A stretch of 44,250 bases of DNA. Origin: Linderina pennispora. Lineage: Eukaryota > Kickxellomycota > Kickxellomycetes > Kickxellales > Kickxellaceae. This document shows, one piece after another, positions 32,635 through 41,088 of the stretch. The stretch covers positions 1 to 44,250 of the forward strand of contig NW_024468320.1 in the NCBI RefSeq assembly GCF_002104995.1, written 5' to 3'. The position numbers and the translations under genes were made by a program. The notes under the pieces were generated by a model that saw nothing but the letters and a program-made list of their open reading frames with translations, was not told where the DNA came from and did no database searches. Every line of letters starts with the position of its first letter. Position 1 is the first letter of the stretch.

Positions 32635-33234
32635 TCAGGCAATGAAAATAGATGGGAAGGGACCAGGGTTCGTTGGCTTAATACGAATGGTCTTAGGGCG
32701 CTTAGGGTTGGATCTGACCTTGCCTAAACTCTTCTTAGAGCTGACGCGTTGGTTGCCGTCATTGGTTCTCTTTACAAACATGTCGAGAATCGAGGCAATG
32801 TCACCTGGGCTTACTGCATCACCAATTCTGCCGAGCCCACGGCCAATACCTCTACCGAATCCGCCACGCTGGTTGTAGGAATCTACGTAGTATTCGTTGT
32901 CATGCTCGTAATCGTAATCGTCGCTGCGCTTGCTGAGACCAGGAAGCTCGAAAGTGTCGGGGAAGAACGGCGGGCTCTGGTAAGGCAGCCTGATGCCAAT
33001 CCGACCTCTGCCAACACCCGACTTCCTCCCTGTGCCCCTGTGAGTAGCGCCATTCGAACCGCGCTGGTTGGTGTTTCCCTCAAGATCGACAAAGGAATCG
33101 TAGGGAACTCTACCCAAGCCCATGGCATGGTCGTAGGAAGCATCCACAAAATCTGCGTCACCAACGGGGATTGCTCGGTTGGCGGCGGCAGTAGCGGCGA
33201 AGAAGGCGAGGGAGGCAGCAAGAGTAACACGCAT
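32635..33234 (-). CDS. Small secreted Gly/Arg-rich protein with dibasic processing sites
   Basis: Predicted 199 residues. Signal peptide MRVTLAASLAFFAATAAANR. Then low-complexity sequence with Gly/Arg blocks (GRKSGVGRGRIGIRLPY; RGGFGRGIGRGLGRIGDAV), an acidic Tyr-rich block (DDYDYEHDNEYYVDSY), and a basic tail. Kex2-like sites occur at LSKR before the acidic block and at MFVKR about 50 residues later; further basic pairs lie in the tail. No cysteine appears in the mature part. A longer in-frame start at 33390 exists but lies upstream of the TATA box (33363-33370), so the signal-peptide Met is right. This could be a processed secreted peptide precursor or a wall protein; no family recognised. 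Confidence 0.7.
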   Translation of the reverse strand: MRVTLAASLAFFAATAAANRAIPVGDADFVDASYDHAMGLGRVPYDSFVDLEGNTNQRGSNGATHRGTGRKSGVGRGRIGIRLPYQSPPFFPDTFELPGLSKRSDDYDYEHDNEYYVDSYNQRGGFGRGIGRGLGRIGDAVSPGDIASILDMFVKRTNDGNQRVSSKKSLGKVRSNPKRPKTIRIKPTNPGPFPSIFIA

Positions 33235-33362
33235 TGTATCGGAGCTGTTGTTGGTGGGGATGCAGATGCAAAAGTAGGTGTGAAGTGTGTTGCTTGGTGA
33301 AGCAGGTGGTGCTGTTGATGGTGATGATGATGTGGAATATGGAATGCAACAGCAGCGCCGGG

Positions 33363-33370
33363 CTTTTATA
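33363..33370 (-). promoter_or_regulatory. TATA box of the small secreted protein gene
   Basis: TATAAAAG on the minus strand, 129 bp before the start codon at 33234. Confidence 0.65.
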
Positions 33371-33390
33371 CACCGATAAAACGACTTCAA

Positions 33391-34147
33391 GGAGACCCCC
33401 TGTCATGCGCTGAACGCATCTAGGGTTTGTTCTCACTAGTGTTCTAATTTTAGTGGCCCCAGTAAACCTCATCTTTCAGACGACGCGGACAAAATGCCAT
33501 TAGCATATCAAAAGGCACGCCGATCGGCGCTATGCGTGGCCGATAGGTCCCTAGAAAACTTGCTTATGCAGACCAAGAAATACTGGGCACGGGCTCTCAG
33601 AAAGAAACTGCAAAGAAATGCTAGGTTTCCACAAATACTTCTGGGGACTGCAGATGCTCCCATCGTGTAGCTGTATGCCGACAACCGGAGTTTCATGGTA
33701 GGTTTCTAAAAATGCACACTGGCCAAGCAAGCCATTGCAGCACAGGTTTGCGCTTTAATGCTTTCTACACGAGTTTCTGCACGCAGTGGTCTTGGCAACT
33801 ACTAAAAATATTAGTAATTTGTAGTGATGACAAAGAATACGACAAGCATTATGTGAACGGCTGTCACTGTTGAGCGCAGATGATATACAAATCCCACGAT
33901 TAGCGGAGGCAGCACATTCTCCTTCATCGCCTGAGAGCATGGCTACTGTCGCAATCTGGTAATTGTATGTGTATATTACTGGGTCCTTGTGCCCATTGCC
34001 AAAGTTACAAAGTCAGACATTGCTTTGGTTTACAGCCCAAGGCAAACCTGGGAGCACTGCTTGGCAACTTTGTACATTCAGATACACTAGATGATATTCA
34101 CCATGGATTGAATGGTACGGTATCAAGCCATTTATGGAGATACAGGC
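33391..34147. other. Intergenic region
   Basis: About 750 bp upstream of the secreted protein gene. A small perfect inverted repeat ACTAA/TTAGT lies near 33800-33815. No gene or RNA supported. Confidence 0.4.
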
Positions 34148-34567
34148 CTAGTCCAGCTTGAACGAGTTGCCAATGCGATCAAGAGCAAGAACAAGTTGCT
34201 CTTTGGTGATGGCGAACGTGAATCGGAACCATCCAGGCTCAGTCGAGCAGAATGCTTGCCCGGTAGGGAAGTACACGCGCTCGTTTAGGACGATGTGTTC
34301 CCATGCCGTGAGATCGGTCTCCTTTGTCCACAGCTTGGCCACTTCAGTGGCCTGTAGAGCGCCAAGTGCACGATGTGCCTTTGTGCTGGCAGCAATAGGC
34401 AGCTTGAACCAAATATAGTGACCTGCCGAGCACGGCACATACTCCACACTGCTTATCAAAGAACTCTGTAGTCAGTGCGTAGTTCTCGGCCAGGTTCTTG
34501 CGGCTAGTGGAAATCAGATTGTCGACGAACGCGTGGTCAGCAAGGAAATCGGCAATGATGTGGTCAA
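34148..34567 (-). pseudogene. Truncated class I/II aminotransferase (ACC synthase-like) remnant
   Basis: Only the C-terminal ~140 codons of a PLP-dependent aminotransferase are present. Reading leftward, FDHIIADFLADHAFVDNLIS is followed by SRKNLAENYALTTEFFD. The frame then slips near 34447-34456 and continues as SVEYVPCSAGHYIWFKLP and, at the end, CSTEPGWFRFTFAITKEQL. The E-P-G-W-F-R-x-x-F-A motif is typical of ACC synthase-like enzymes, where this Arg binds the substrate carboxylate. The catalytic lysine domain and everything upstream are missing. Homology stops where dispersed repeat copy 2 begins (34568). With no start, a frame break and a truncated end it cannot be a functional gene. Confidence 0.8.
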
Positions 34568-34690
34568 AATCTAGCTTGCCTCATACCAGTATTGATGCTG
34601 TCGCGCAGGAGGCGGAGGGGATTCTTTCGAAGCCAGCAGCTGACAGCAGATCGCGTGTTGGATTGACAAGTGGAGAATCCACTCTGCCAG
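34568..34690. repeat. Dispersed repeat, copy 2
   Basis: Matches 32108-32230 with roughly 80% identity by eye. Its left end coincides with the break in the aminotransferase remnant. Confidence 0.8.
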
Positions 34691-35228
34691 ATATCGAACT
34701 CAGATCAGTGAGCACAGGGAAACCAGCTCGCTGCCCCAGATGGTTCGGCTCGGCTCGGCTCGTTCCCGTGGACGGTGGCATGCAACTTTTTTGCTCAAGT
34801 GACCCCCTCACTTGCTTTGGCTACAAATAGAGAGGGCGGTTAATCCACAGAAGCAGCACACGTTTTTGCCTTGTTTCGCAGTCACCGCCTATAACCCGCC
34901 AACCTCGACAATATCCCGCCATATTACCAGCTCCAGCGTATAGTGTCTGAGGGTGCTGCGCATGTGCACCGATTTTGCACTGACAGTGGCGGTAGCTGCA
35001 CGGTGCAAGGCCTCTCTCGTCATACCATTGGCTGCCGCCGCAAACAGGTGACCATTCACACACAAATCGCAAAGCTCACATCCCCCTGTTCTGCGCACGT
35101 TTTAAAATTACACCTTAACTCCACTTACTGCCAAACTATCTCTCTTTTTCTCTACTTGAGAAGCTACTACCCCCCACTTTCTCTTGACTTTTATTCCCAA
35201 TTTGCCAACTTGCTATTATTATTTGCAA
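34691..35228. promoter_or_regulatory. Intergenic region upstream of MAF1
   Basis: Contains a short GGCTC tandem (about 34746-34760), then AT- and pyrimidine-rich sequence just before the MAF1 ATG. No clear TATA box and no gene. Confidence 0.4.
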
Positions 35229-36433
35229 ATGAAGTACCTTGACGTCGAGTCGTTCAGAAACATCAACTCGCTCTTGTCGTTCCCAACAACCAGCGGCGAC
35301 CGGCATGTGGTCGGCAGAGTTGAGGCATACTCATGTAGGTGCTCCAAAAGTCTTGGGCGGGCTGGTGCCTTTGGAAGGAGGGTGTATTAGAAAGACACTC
35401 TGCTTCCTGCCCTTGACACCTGCACGCGTCTCAATCCCTTGTACGTACTAACATCCTACTCCGCCACGTGAGCACACCACCGCAACCCGCTTCCCACACA
35501 TTGTCTGTAGGCAAGGCTGCAGGAACCGACAAGAAGCTGTACAAGTACTTGGAAAACAAGTACCAGGAAGACCTTGAGGAGGCCAAGAGCCTCTCGCCAG
35601 AGCAGAGCTCGTTGACTAACATTATTTCGCCGTTCGGCCCGCTGACACAATCGGCATCGAGGAAGACGCTGTTCTATCTCATTGGCACGCTTAACGCCAG
35701 CTTCCCTGATTACGACTTTAGGTACCGTAGCAGTGTGTTTCCTTTATGTCTGCCGCTTTGCCTGCGCAGTCTAGACCCTGTGCGGCTTTTGTTGGGGAGA
35801 GGCGTGGTTCCGGATCGAGGATGAGCGGTCCAGCCCTGATCGTCCACTGGCCTTTTTGGGGGAGGGGAATGGACATTCTCCCAGAGCTGGTACCGTGAGC
35901 TAACAGTGCTAACTGGTACTCTCCTCCTCATTCAGCTACACTCCCGCGTTCGCCAAGATGCTTGCTAACTCCACCCATACCACCATGCGTTTTCAAACTG
36001 TAGCTCGCTGAGCGCGGACCAGTTCGTCAAGGAGCCATCGACTGGCGACACGATCAAGTCAATCAACACGACCTTGATCAACGTCGGCTGCCCCGCTGGC
36101 CTGCGCACCAGCCGCATGTGGGATGTCATCGACAACACCATCAACATCGACGAGTGCGACATTTACACGTACACACCCGATGCTGAGTCGGACCCGTACG
36201 AGGAGGACGGGCCGGTGTGGTCGTTCAACTACTTCTTCTTCAACAAGCGCATGAAGCGGATCGTGTTCTTTACGTGTCGCTGTGTGAGCAATCTGGACGA
36301 GCTCGAGACCTCGAGTGACAATGGCTTTGTGTTTGGCGACGTCGAGGACGACGAACCGGTTGAGCTTGAGTTCTACCCTACCAGCCAGCATGCCTTGAAA
36401 GGCATGATGATTGGCGGCGGGCTCAAGCTCTAG
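35229..36433 (+). CDS. MAF1: MAF1, repressor of RNA polymerase III transcription
   Basis: Three exons: 35229-35334, 35511-35721, 36004-36433, giving 248 residues. Exon 1 encodes MKYLDVESFRNINSLLSF and VVGRVEAYS. The first junction restores S-C-K (family YSCK). Exon 2 encodes SRKTLFYLIGTLNASFPDYDF, and exon 3 SSLSADQFVKEPS, MWDVIDNTINIDECDIYTY, then WSFNYFFFNKRMKRIVFF. These are the three MAF1 homology boxes in order. MAF1 binds Pol III and represses tRNA and 5S transcription under stress in the nucleus and cytoplasm. Both introns contain CTAAC branch sequences. An alternative acceptor at 35935 in intron 2 would add residues absent from the family. The acidic tail is short. Confidence 0.93.
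35335..35510 (+). other. Intron 1 of MAF1
   Basis: GTAGGT donor, ACTAAC branch, TGTCTGTAG acceptor; 176 nt, phase 1, rebuilding a Cys codon. Confidence 0.88.
35722..36003 (+). other. Intron 2 of MAF1
   Basis: GTACCG donor, branch in GCTAAC, acceptor AACTGTAG; 282 nt, phase 2, rebuilding a Ser codon after DYDF. Confidence 0.85.
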
Positions 36434-36860
36434 CGGAAGGAGGCTCTCCGTTGTACGTGCTTTTGCACTGCTCACGTTTGCTCTCTCGCAGGTCCCAGCT
36501 CATTCTCCGCCTTTTTGCGACATAGTGTTGCGTCTATTGCTAGAGCACACATGTCCGCCAACGCCTTCCATCCATATTACGTGGACTTCTTTGTGAGCGC
36601 TTGGGATCTCACGCCTGCCTTTACGGCGGGCTTGGCCAGTTCAATCCTGGCAGAAGTTCTTTTCTTTTCTCTTGTTTTGTATTGCTTGGGCCATTCAGCC
36701 GGGTGCAATAAATCGACGATGTTTCCAAGCTTGAATGGATGAACCACAAGTGCGCTTTGCGGATTGATGAGGATGGACTGCAGCATTTATGTGATTCGCG
36801 ATTTTTTTTTTATAGAACTCTGACAATTTGCGCTTTCATTTACCTTCCCTGCCATCGCCA
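36434..36860. promoter_or_regulatory. Intergenic region
   Basis: MAF1 3' flank and the leader of the next gene. A run of nine T at about 36803-36811 precedes TATAGAAC. No gene supported. Confidence 0.4.
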
Positions 36861-37637
36861 ATGAGTACGCTCCAGTCTACACAAACAGCTGCAGCACCGG
36901 TGACGACTGCAGCCTCAGACACCCCCATTATCGCTGCAGCAACCACGCCAGCAGTCGCTGCACCAGCAACTGCTGCTGCCGTCTCCACGAATGCAGACAT
37001 TGCAAGCAAAACAAAACCCGTTAATGGCGAAACCAAGCCTGAGCCAGCAGAAGAAAAGTCAGCTCTGAACGAGAGGCCGCGGATATGGCGTTCAGGTAAG
37101 TTGCTTCACCGCTACCACGGCCAAAATTGCAGGTTGACCTTCGCCGGCATTCAACATAGTACTAATTCACCCTGCTGGACATCCCTAGACGCTCCGCACC
37201 CACCACTGCCAAAAGACACAGAGAAAATCATTGAGGAGGCGACCCGGCCGCTCGACACAGTTGCAGATGCCCTGCAGCGGCCGTACGTGCAAAAGACGCT
37301 GAGCAGCAACCTGATGGAGATTATGGCGTGGGACCTGATGGAGACGATGACGACGGAGAACGAGTACAACCAGCATATTCGGCGCTTCCTGAATATCTTG
37401 CTGGGCGACGACCCGGAGACCGCGCACCTGGAGCTGATCGATAACTACAATATGGAAGACGTGCGCGCGCGTGACCAGCTTTTGCAGCTGGTGTATGAGT
37501 CGCTGGCGCGCAGCGACGAGTTTCTGCATAGGGTCGACGAGTCACGCAGCAAGATCACGTTTGCTATCGAGCAGCGGAACCAGCTCAAGACACGGATGGA
37601 GAAGACTGCCGGTGTAAGGCCAAAGCAGAAGGAATAA
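36861..37637 (+). CDS. Rxt2-like protein (tentative Rpd3L histone deacetylase subunit)
   Basis: Exons 36861-37095 and 37189-37637 give 227 residues. The intron (GTAAGT donor, ACTAAT branch, CCCTAG acceptor, 93 nt) is a multiple of three, so the frame stays open through it. The first ~55 residues are Ala/Thr/Pro low complexity. The rest is helical: RPYVQKTLSSNLMEIMAWDL, NQHIRRFLNILLGDDPE, then an acidic/basic coiled part ending RTRMEK-like. The L-x-x-LLGDDP block and the preceding helix resemble the N-terminal domain of Rxt2, a subunit of the large Rpd3 deacetylase complex. I judge this from memory of the family only. The ATG MSTLQ follows a short leader. Confidence 0.6.
   Translation: MSTLQSTQTAAAPVTTAASDTPIIAAATTPAVAAPATAAAVSTNADIASKTKPVNGETKPEPAEEKSALNERPRIWRSGKLLHRYHGQNCRLTFAGIQHSTNSPCWTSLDAPHPPLPKDTEKIIEEATRPLDTVADALQRPYVQKTLSSNLMEIMAWDLMETMTTENEYNQHIRRFLNILLGDDPETAHLELIDNYNMEDVRARDQLLQLVYESLARSDEFLHRVDESRSKITFAIEQRNQLKTRMEKTAGVRPKQKE
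37096..37188 (+). other. Intron of the Rxt2-like gene
   Basis: GTAAGT donor after RIWRS-coding sequence, ACTAAT branch, ATCCCTAG acceptor; 93 nt and without in-frame stops. Confidence 0.8.
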
Positions 37638-37669
37638 GCGGTAGGCACCTTTTGCGGGATTGGTATTAA

Positions 37670-38113
37670 ATGCTACTACTTTTTGGTTTCTGGAGGACCT
37701 GTATTTAATTGCCAGACCCAGCTAGGGCTCGTCAACATGCTAGTTGTGCAAAAATTCTTTGGGTGGGGCTCACACTCACAGACGTACTACCCCATCACAT
37801 ACATGCCTACATCAATGAAGAACGCATCGGCTGTAGCGAGACAGCAGAGCTGCTGAAGGGGCTGGAGGATGCCCGGGCCCAATACAAGGCATCGTGGCAG
37901 CGGGCACGCGAGCTTGCTGTTGCCCTTGATCCCGATACTTCTGGTCCCCAGCTCGACAGCAGCGATTCGGCCGACCAGCGGAGCAAACTGCAAGAGGAGC
38001 GCGACCGCCTATACGCCAAGGCCGTGGACAAGTCGAACCAGATACATAATCTGCTGGAGTGCGCCCGCCAGCTCCAGCTTACCTCGGCGCAGCTCCTGCA
38101 GGTTTCAAAGTGA
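37670..38113 (+). CDS. Small coiled-coil protein, possibly Mediator subunit 30-like; 5' exon uncertain
   Basis: The long exon (about 37782-38113) has no ATG in its frame. It encodes ERIGCSETAELLKGLEDA, then QYKASWQRARELAVALD, a Ser/Asp linker, and QEERDRLYAKAVDKSNQI with NLLECARQLQLTSAQLL. A first helix, a linker and a second helix with alternating Lys/Gln near the end resemble Med30-type Mediator subunits; this is weak. One workable model starts at ATG 37670, splices out 37701-37781 (GTATTT to CTCACAG) and enters the frame in phase. Other possibilities are a different upstream exon or a base error. ATGs at 37737, 37803 and 37815 are in another frame that stops quickly. Confidence 0.5.
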
Positions 38114-38704
38114 GCAGCAGTGGCTGCTCCCAACATGGAATACGCAGTTACCAGAGTCTGGCCTGCCAATCGCGAACTCGCGGTGCTGCATACATGAATT
38201 TTCTCCCTTTGGCAATATAAAATGCACACCGGCGGCCACTATGGCGGCTACGGGCAGGTGTAGGGCTGGGGGTGTCTTGTGCAGACAATGTGCGGCTCTT
38301 CGATTTATCCTTTTGGAGCGGGCGGTGGCGGCGTGCTGCTGCCGTTTTGCTGGGGGAGTTTACTTTACCCAAACATGTAGCAAGCAATTGTATAAAGAAT
38401 TCTCTGTCTCCAGAACGGGGGTGTCCTTGGGTGAATGCTGCTGAGCCTAAGGATTTGAAACACAGATAATGGAGGACTAATATGAACCTCCTGGATTCAG
38501 TAAATAAATCTGAAGACCTCACCACTGTGAGCGGCATGTTTGGGGGTTCTGCCGGGCTCTCACAGTCAGGAACCGCAGCCGGTCGCCGCCGATCTGTTGC
38601 GTATAAAAGCCGACCGAATTGGTGCCCAGGCAACTCCTCTCTCCTGCATCTCACCACCTCACACCCTCTGCACTCGTCTCCCAACTCAAAATCCACTGAA
38701 AACG
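38114..38704. promoter_or_regulatory. Intergenic region with promoter of cysteine peptide A
   Basis: Mostly unrecognised. A clear TATA box lies at 38602-38609, followed by a C/T-rich leader to the ATG at 38705. A long open frame overlaps the peptide gene in another phase; I regard it as chance. Confidence 0.5.
38602..38609 (+). promoter_or_regulatory. TATA box of cysteine peptide A gene
   Basis: TATAAAAG, 103 bp before the ATG at 38705. Confidence 0.65.
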
Positions 38705-38788
38705 ATGAATTCGCTGCCGTCCTTTGTCCTCCACACCTGCGACCGCGAGTGCTCGTGCAGCCTGTGCAGCATCGGCGAAAAGTGCTGA
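38705..38788 (+). CDS. 27-residue cysteine-rich peptide A, metallothionein-like
   Basis: Short ORF from ATG to TGA. A neutral N-terminal part (MNSLPSFVLHT) is followed by the cysteine module CDRECSCSLCSIGEKC, spacing C-x3-C-x-C-x2-C-x5-C, ending on the last Cys. The C-x-C and C-x-x-C spacings are those of small fungal copper metallothioneins (25-35 residues), though with five rather than seven cysteines. It is paralogous to the peptide at 40230-40316, with identical spacing and shared C-D-R-E-C. There is no signal peptide, so a cytosolic metal-binding role is the best inference; a redox or signalling peptide is possible. A TATA box and a pyrimidine-rich leader precede it, supporting a real transcript. 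Confidence 0.68.
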   Translation: MNSLPSFVLHTCDRECSCSLCSIGEKC

Positions 38789-39587
38789 GATGTCAAGGGA
38801 ACCCTGGCTTCCGTCATCCTCTGACCACCCAGAACCAAGCCTGCTGTACGCCGATTGGCGCCTTTGGCTACCAAAACCCATCTGTTTATAGCCATCTCTT
38901 TGCACAATACATTTCTTTTCTCAACAATCGATAATCGGCTGGAAATGGCCATGGTATTTGGACTGCAGGCAACGAAGAGCGCGCAGCTATGGCGAGTGAA
39001 GCGCAGGTGCTGCTGACTTCAGCCTATGAGCATCTCAAATATCCGCCGTGGAATTGCCAATCTGGGACCGTGGTACGCACCTATTGTGAGGTGGAGCAGA
39101 GCCAAGGGGCGAGGCTGTTCAGCATAACCCATGGTGAGGGGTTAACGGCTCGTCCTGTCTCGTATACTCGCAAGAATTAGTGCGCATGTAGTCTGTGTAG
39201 AGGATGCAGCAGGCATCAATAAGGAGAAATGGCCAAATAGTGGTAGGATAGGAACAAAAGCATATGCAATAAAAGTTGCAACAACATTAGATAAGAAGTA
39301 TTGGAATATGCTGGAGCACATAAGGCTAATGAAATCACAACAGAATACGCAGACCACAGCACTAGATCATGGTCTAACATGTACTCTCTTTGCGTCAGTG
39401 ACACAAATGATAGCTGGTGTTGGTCAATCCACATACACGTGCCTGTGTTGCCAGGCGGTATATTTATACTCTAGTCAGGAGCTATGTAGAACGTGATAAA
39501 CAGCGGTAAGTTGTGTGGCAGCTACTAATTCCTTTATAGATATATTGTTTTTCCGAAATATCAGAGATTGGCTTTGGTGCCAGGTCT
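38789..39587. other. Intergenic region
   Basis: 3' flank of peptide A and 5' flank of tRNA-Asn, about 800 bp. A 63-codon ORF at 38989-39180 lacks any support. Nothing else recognised. Confidence 0.4.
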
Positions 39588-39661
39588 GCTTTCGTGGCGC
39601 AACTGGTTAGCGCGTCTGACTGTTAATCAGGAGGTTGATAGTTCGAGCCTATCCGAGAGCG
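39588..39661 (+). tRNA. tRNA-Asn (anticodon GTT)
   Basis: 74-nt cloverleaf. Acceptor GCTTTCG/CGAGAGC, D arm GCGC/GCGC, anticodon stem TCTGA/TCAGG with loop CTGTTAA (GTT), and T arm GATAG TTCGAGC CTATC. No intron. It is followed by a run of five T (GATCTTTTTGCC), the expected Pol III terminator. Confidence 0.95.
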
Positions 39662-40229
39662 ATCTTTTTGCCTGCTCTCCACAACCACCTTTCTTTTTTT
39701 TTGCTTGGGGCTGGGCTGTGCTGTAAGCCGTTCTTTGTTGGCTCGTTTGTTTGCTGGGCGTCCCACCTCACACATGCACACACGCACCCGCCTGCAGCTG
39801 TTTATCCAGCCCCTTGATACCGCCTTTGTTTCTCTTTTTGTTACCATTCGTCATTCACAGTGCCCAAAGCAGCTCAGCCCAACGGAAAAACCCGCCGCAC
39901 GCCTCCAGATAGAGTTGCGTTGCTAATTTAGCCTTTTTGGGAACGGCCCGCAACATCCGGCGTGGCGCTGCTGCTTGCAAATCACGCCAGTTGTTGCCGA
40001 TGCTGTCGAAAACAGGTAAATAGGGGCTGTTGGTTTGGGGTAACGCCGGCATGCTGCTTGCTTTAGGTTTAATATGAAGCGACGCAGCCCGGCTCTGGTT
40101 TCTGCATGCCGACCAGTCTTTGCTATAAATCCACCGGCTCCCCGGTATCAGCTGGTCCTCTGGCTCTTTATACAGCTCCTGCACACCCCTCGTCTCCCTC
40201 CAGTTCCAGCGCTCGATCTGCCTGTCAAG
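39662..40229. promoter_or_regulatory. Intergenic region with promoter of cysteine peptide B
   Basis: T-rich tRNA 3' flank, then unrecognised sequence. TATAAAT at 40124-40130 and a C/T-rich leader precede peptide B. The order GC-rich block, TATA, pyrimidine leader, ATG resembles that of peptide A. Confidence 0.5.
40124..40130 (+). promoter_or_regulatory. TATA box of cysteine peptide B gene
   Basis: TATAAAT, 106 bp before the ATG at 40230, almost the same distance as in peptide A. Confidence 0.6.
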
Positions 40230-40316
40230 ATGCTCGCACCGACCGCCAACACTGCTCTTGTCCTCTGCGACCGCGAGTGCACATGCGCCTTATGCCTCAG
40301 TGGCCGTGGGTGCTAA
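40230..40316 (+). CDS. 28-residue cysteine-rich peptide B, metallothionein-like
   Basis: Short ORF from ATG to TAA. N-terminal MLAPTANTALVL is followed by CDRECTCALCLSGRGC. Cysteine spacing C-x3-C-x-C-x2-C-x5-C is identical to peptide A, and both end on the final cysteine. The N-terminal parts differ freely, as do the residues inside the last loop, so selection seems to act on the cysteines and the C-D-R-E-C start. A metal-binding role is inferred from resemblance to short fungal metallothioneins. The two genes lie about 1.4 kb apart on the same strand with tRNA-Asn between them, suggesting local duplication. Confidence 0.68.
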   Translation: MLAPTANTALVLCDRECTCALCLSGRGC

Positions 40317-40857
40317 CCATCGCATCCACCGCCTCTGCATCGCACATGTACATACCACACATACCGACCCGATCTGCCGGCTCCTTCTCCTCCCGAAACC
40401 TAGTTTCGGCAGCCACCAAAAGCACGCAGCACGTGCATTCAAAAGGGCATGCATTCTCCAGGCTGCCATCCGCATGTTTCTTCACCCCAGCCCATGTCAA
40501 ATAAATTATGATATACCCACTCACTCATGACGGCATATTTACCTTATTTCTGTGCACATATGCAGTTGATTACTCGCTATGTGCATTTTTCCATCACATT
40601 TACATATAAAGGCTGATCAAGTAATTATTATATCGCTCGGAGAACAGGCAATACATATTGACACTGAGCTATGGAGGCCACAAATAAGTCGAGTTACTGA
40701 ACTCGTTAGATGCATGCCAGTATGTGATTTCTATAAGATTCGGGTCTCCAGTGGTGTGGTCGCTTGACTTGCAAAAGTCGCATCTCAGAACATATCCATG
40801 TATTTAGTTTGAAAGAATCATACAGTGCTAGGCTATTTATTTTGTTTTGTTGGCTAT
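40317..40857. other. Intergenic region with 3' hairpin
   Basis: A perfect 7-bp inverted repeat, CCGAAAC-CTA-GTTTCGG, lies at 40393-40409, probably in the 3' UTR of peptide B. The remainder is AT-rich with no supported gene. Confidence 0.45.
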
Positions 40858-41088
40858 TCACATATTTCTGCTGTCAAGCTCTCTATGAAGCTGAGCATTA
40901 AGCTGGCGCTCTTCCTCAAGCTCTCGCCGGAGACGCTCCCTTGTTTCAATGGTGCTTGCTATGAGAGATTCGAATCCGCGCTCTATTTCGTCCTCCATAT
41001 TGGACTTGACCTGTGAATTGGGGGTCTGTTTCCATTCAGCGATTAATCCTTGGACGTACTCGAAGTTGGGAGTAGTGGGGGTAGACAT
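40858..41088 (-). CDS. Small coiled-coil protein
   Basis: Predicted 76 residues, MSTPTTPNFEYVQGLIAEW to the end RELDSRNM. The second half is a charged heptad-like helix (ETRERLRRELEEERQLNAQL) typical of a short coiled coil. No signal peptide or cysteine. A TATATATA sequence lies at 41264-41271, about 180 bp before the ATG. The amino-acid composition is protein-like rather than random, but no family is recognised; a chance ORF is not excluded. Confidence 0.5.
   Translation of the reverse strand: MSTPTTPNFEYVQGLIAEWKQTPNSQVKSNMEDEIERGFESLIASTIETRERLRRELEEERQLNAQLHRELDSRNM

Noticed and set aside
35944-36003. Extra MAF1 exon after an acceptor near 35935
   Set aside because: It would insert residues between DYDF and the next MAF1 box; direct splicing from 35721 to 36004 fits the family exactly.
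38482-38934. 150-codon ORF overlapping cysteine peptide A
   Set aside because: It starts upstream of the TATA box and has no conserved-looking region; the peptide frame has a paralogue with the same spacing.
38989-39180. 63-codon ORF
   Set aside because: No promoter, domain or paralogue; length within chance.
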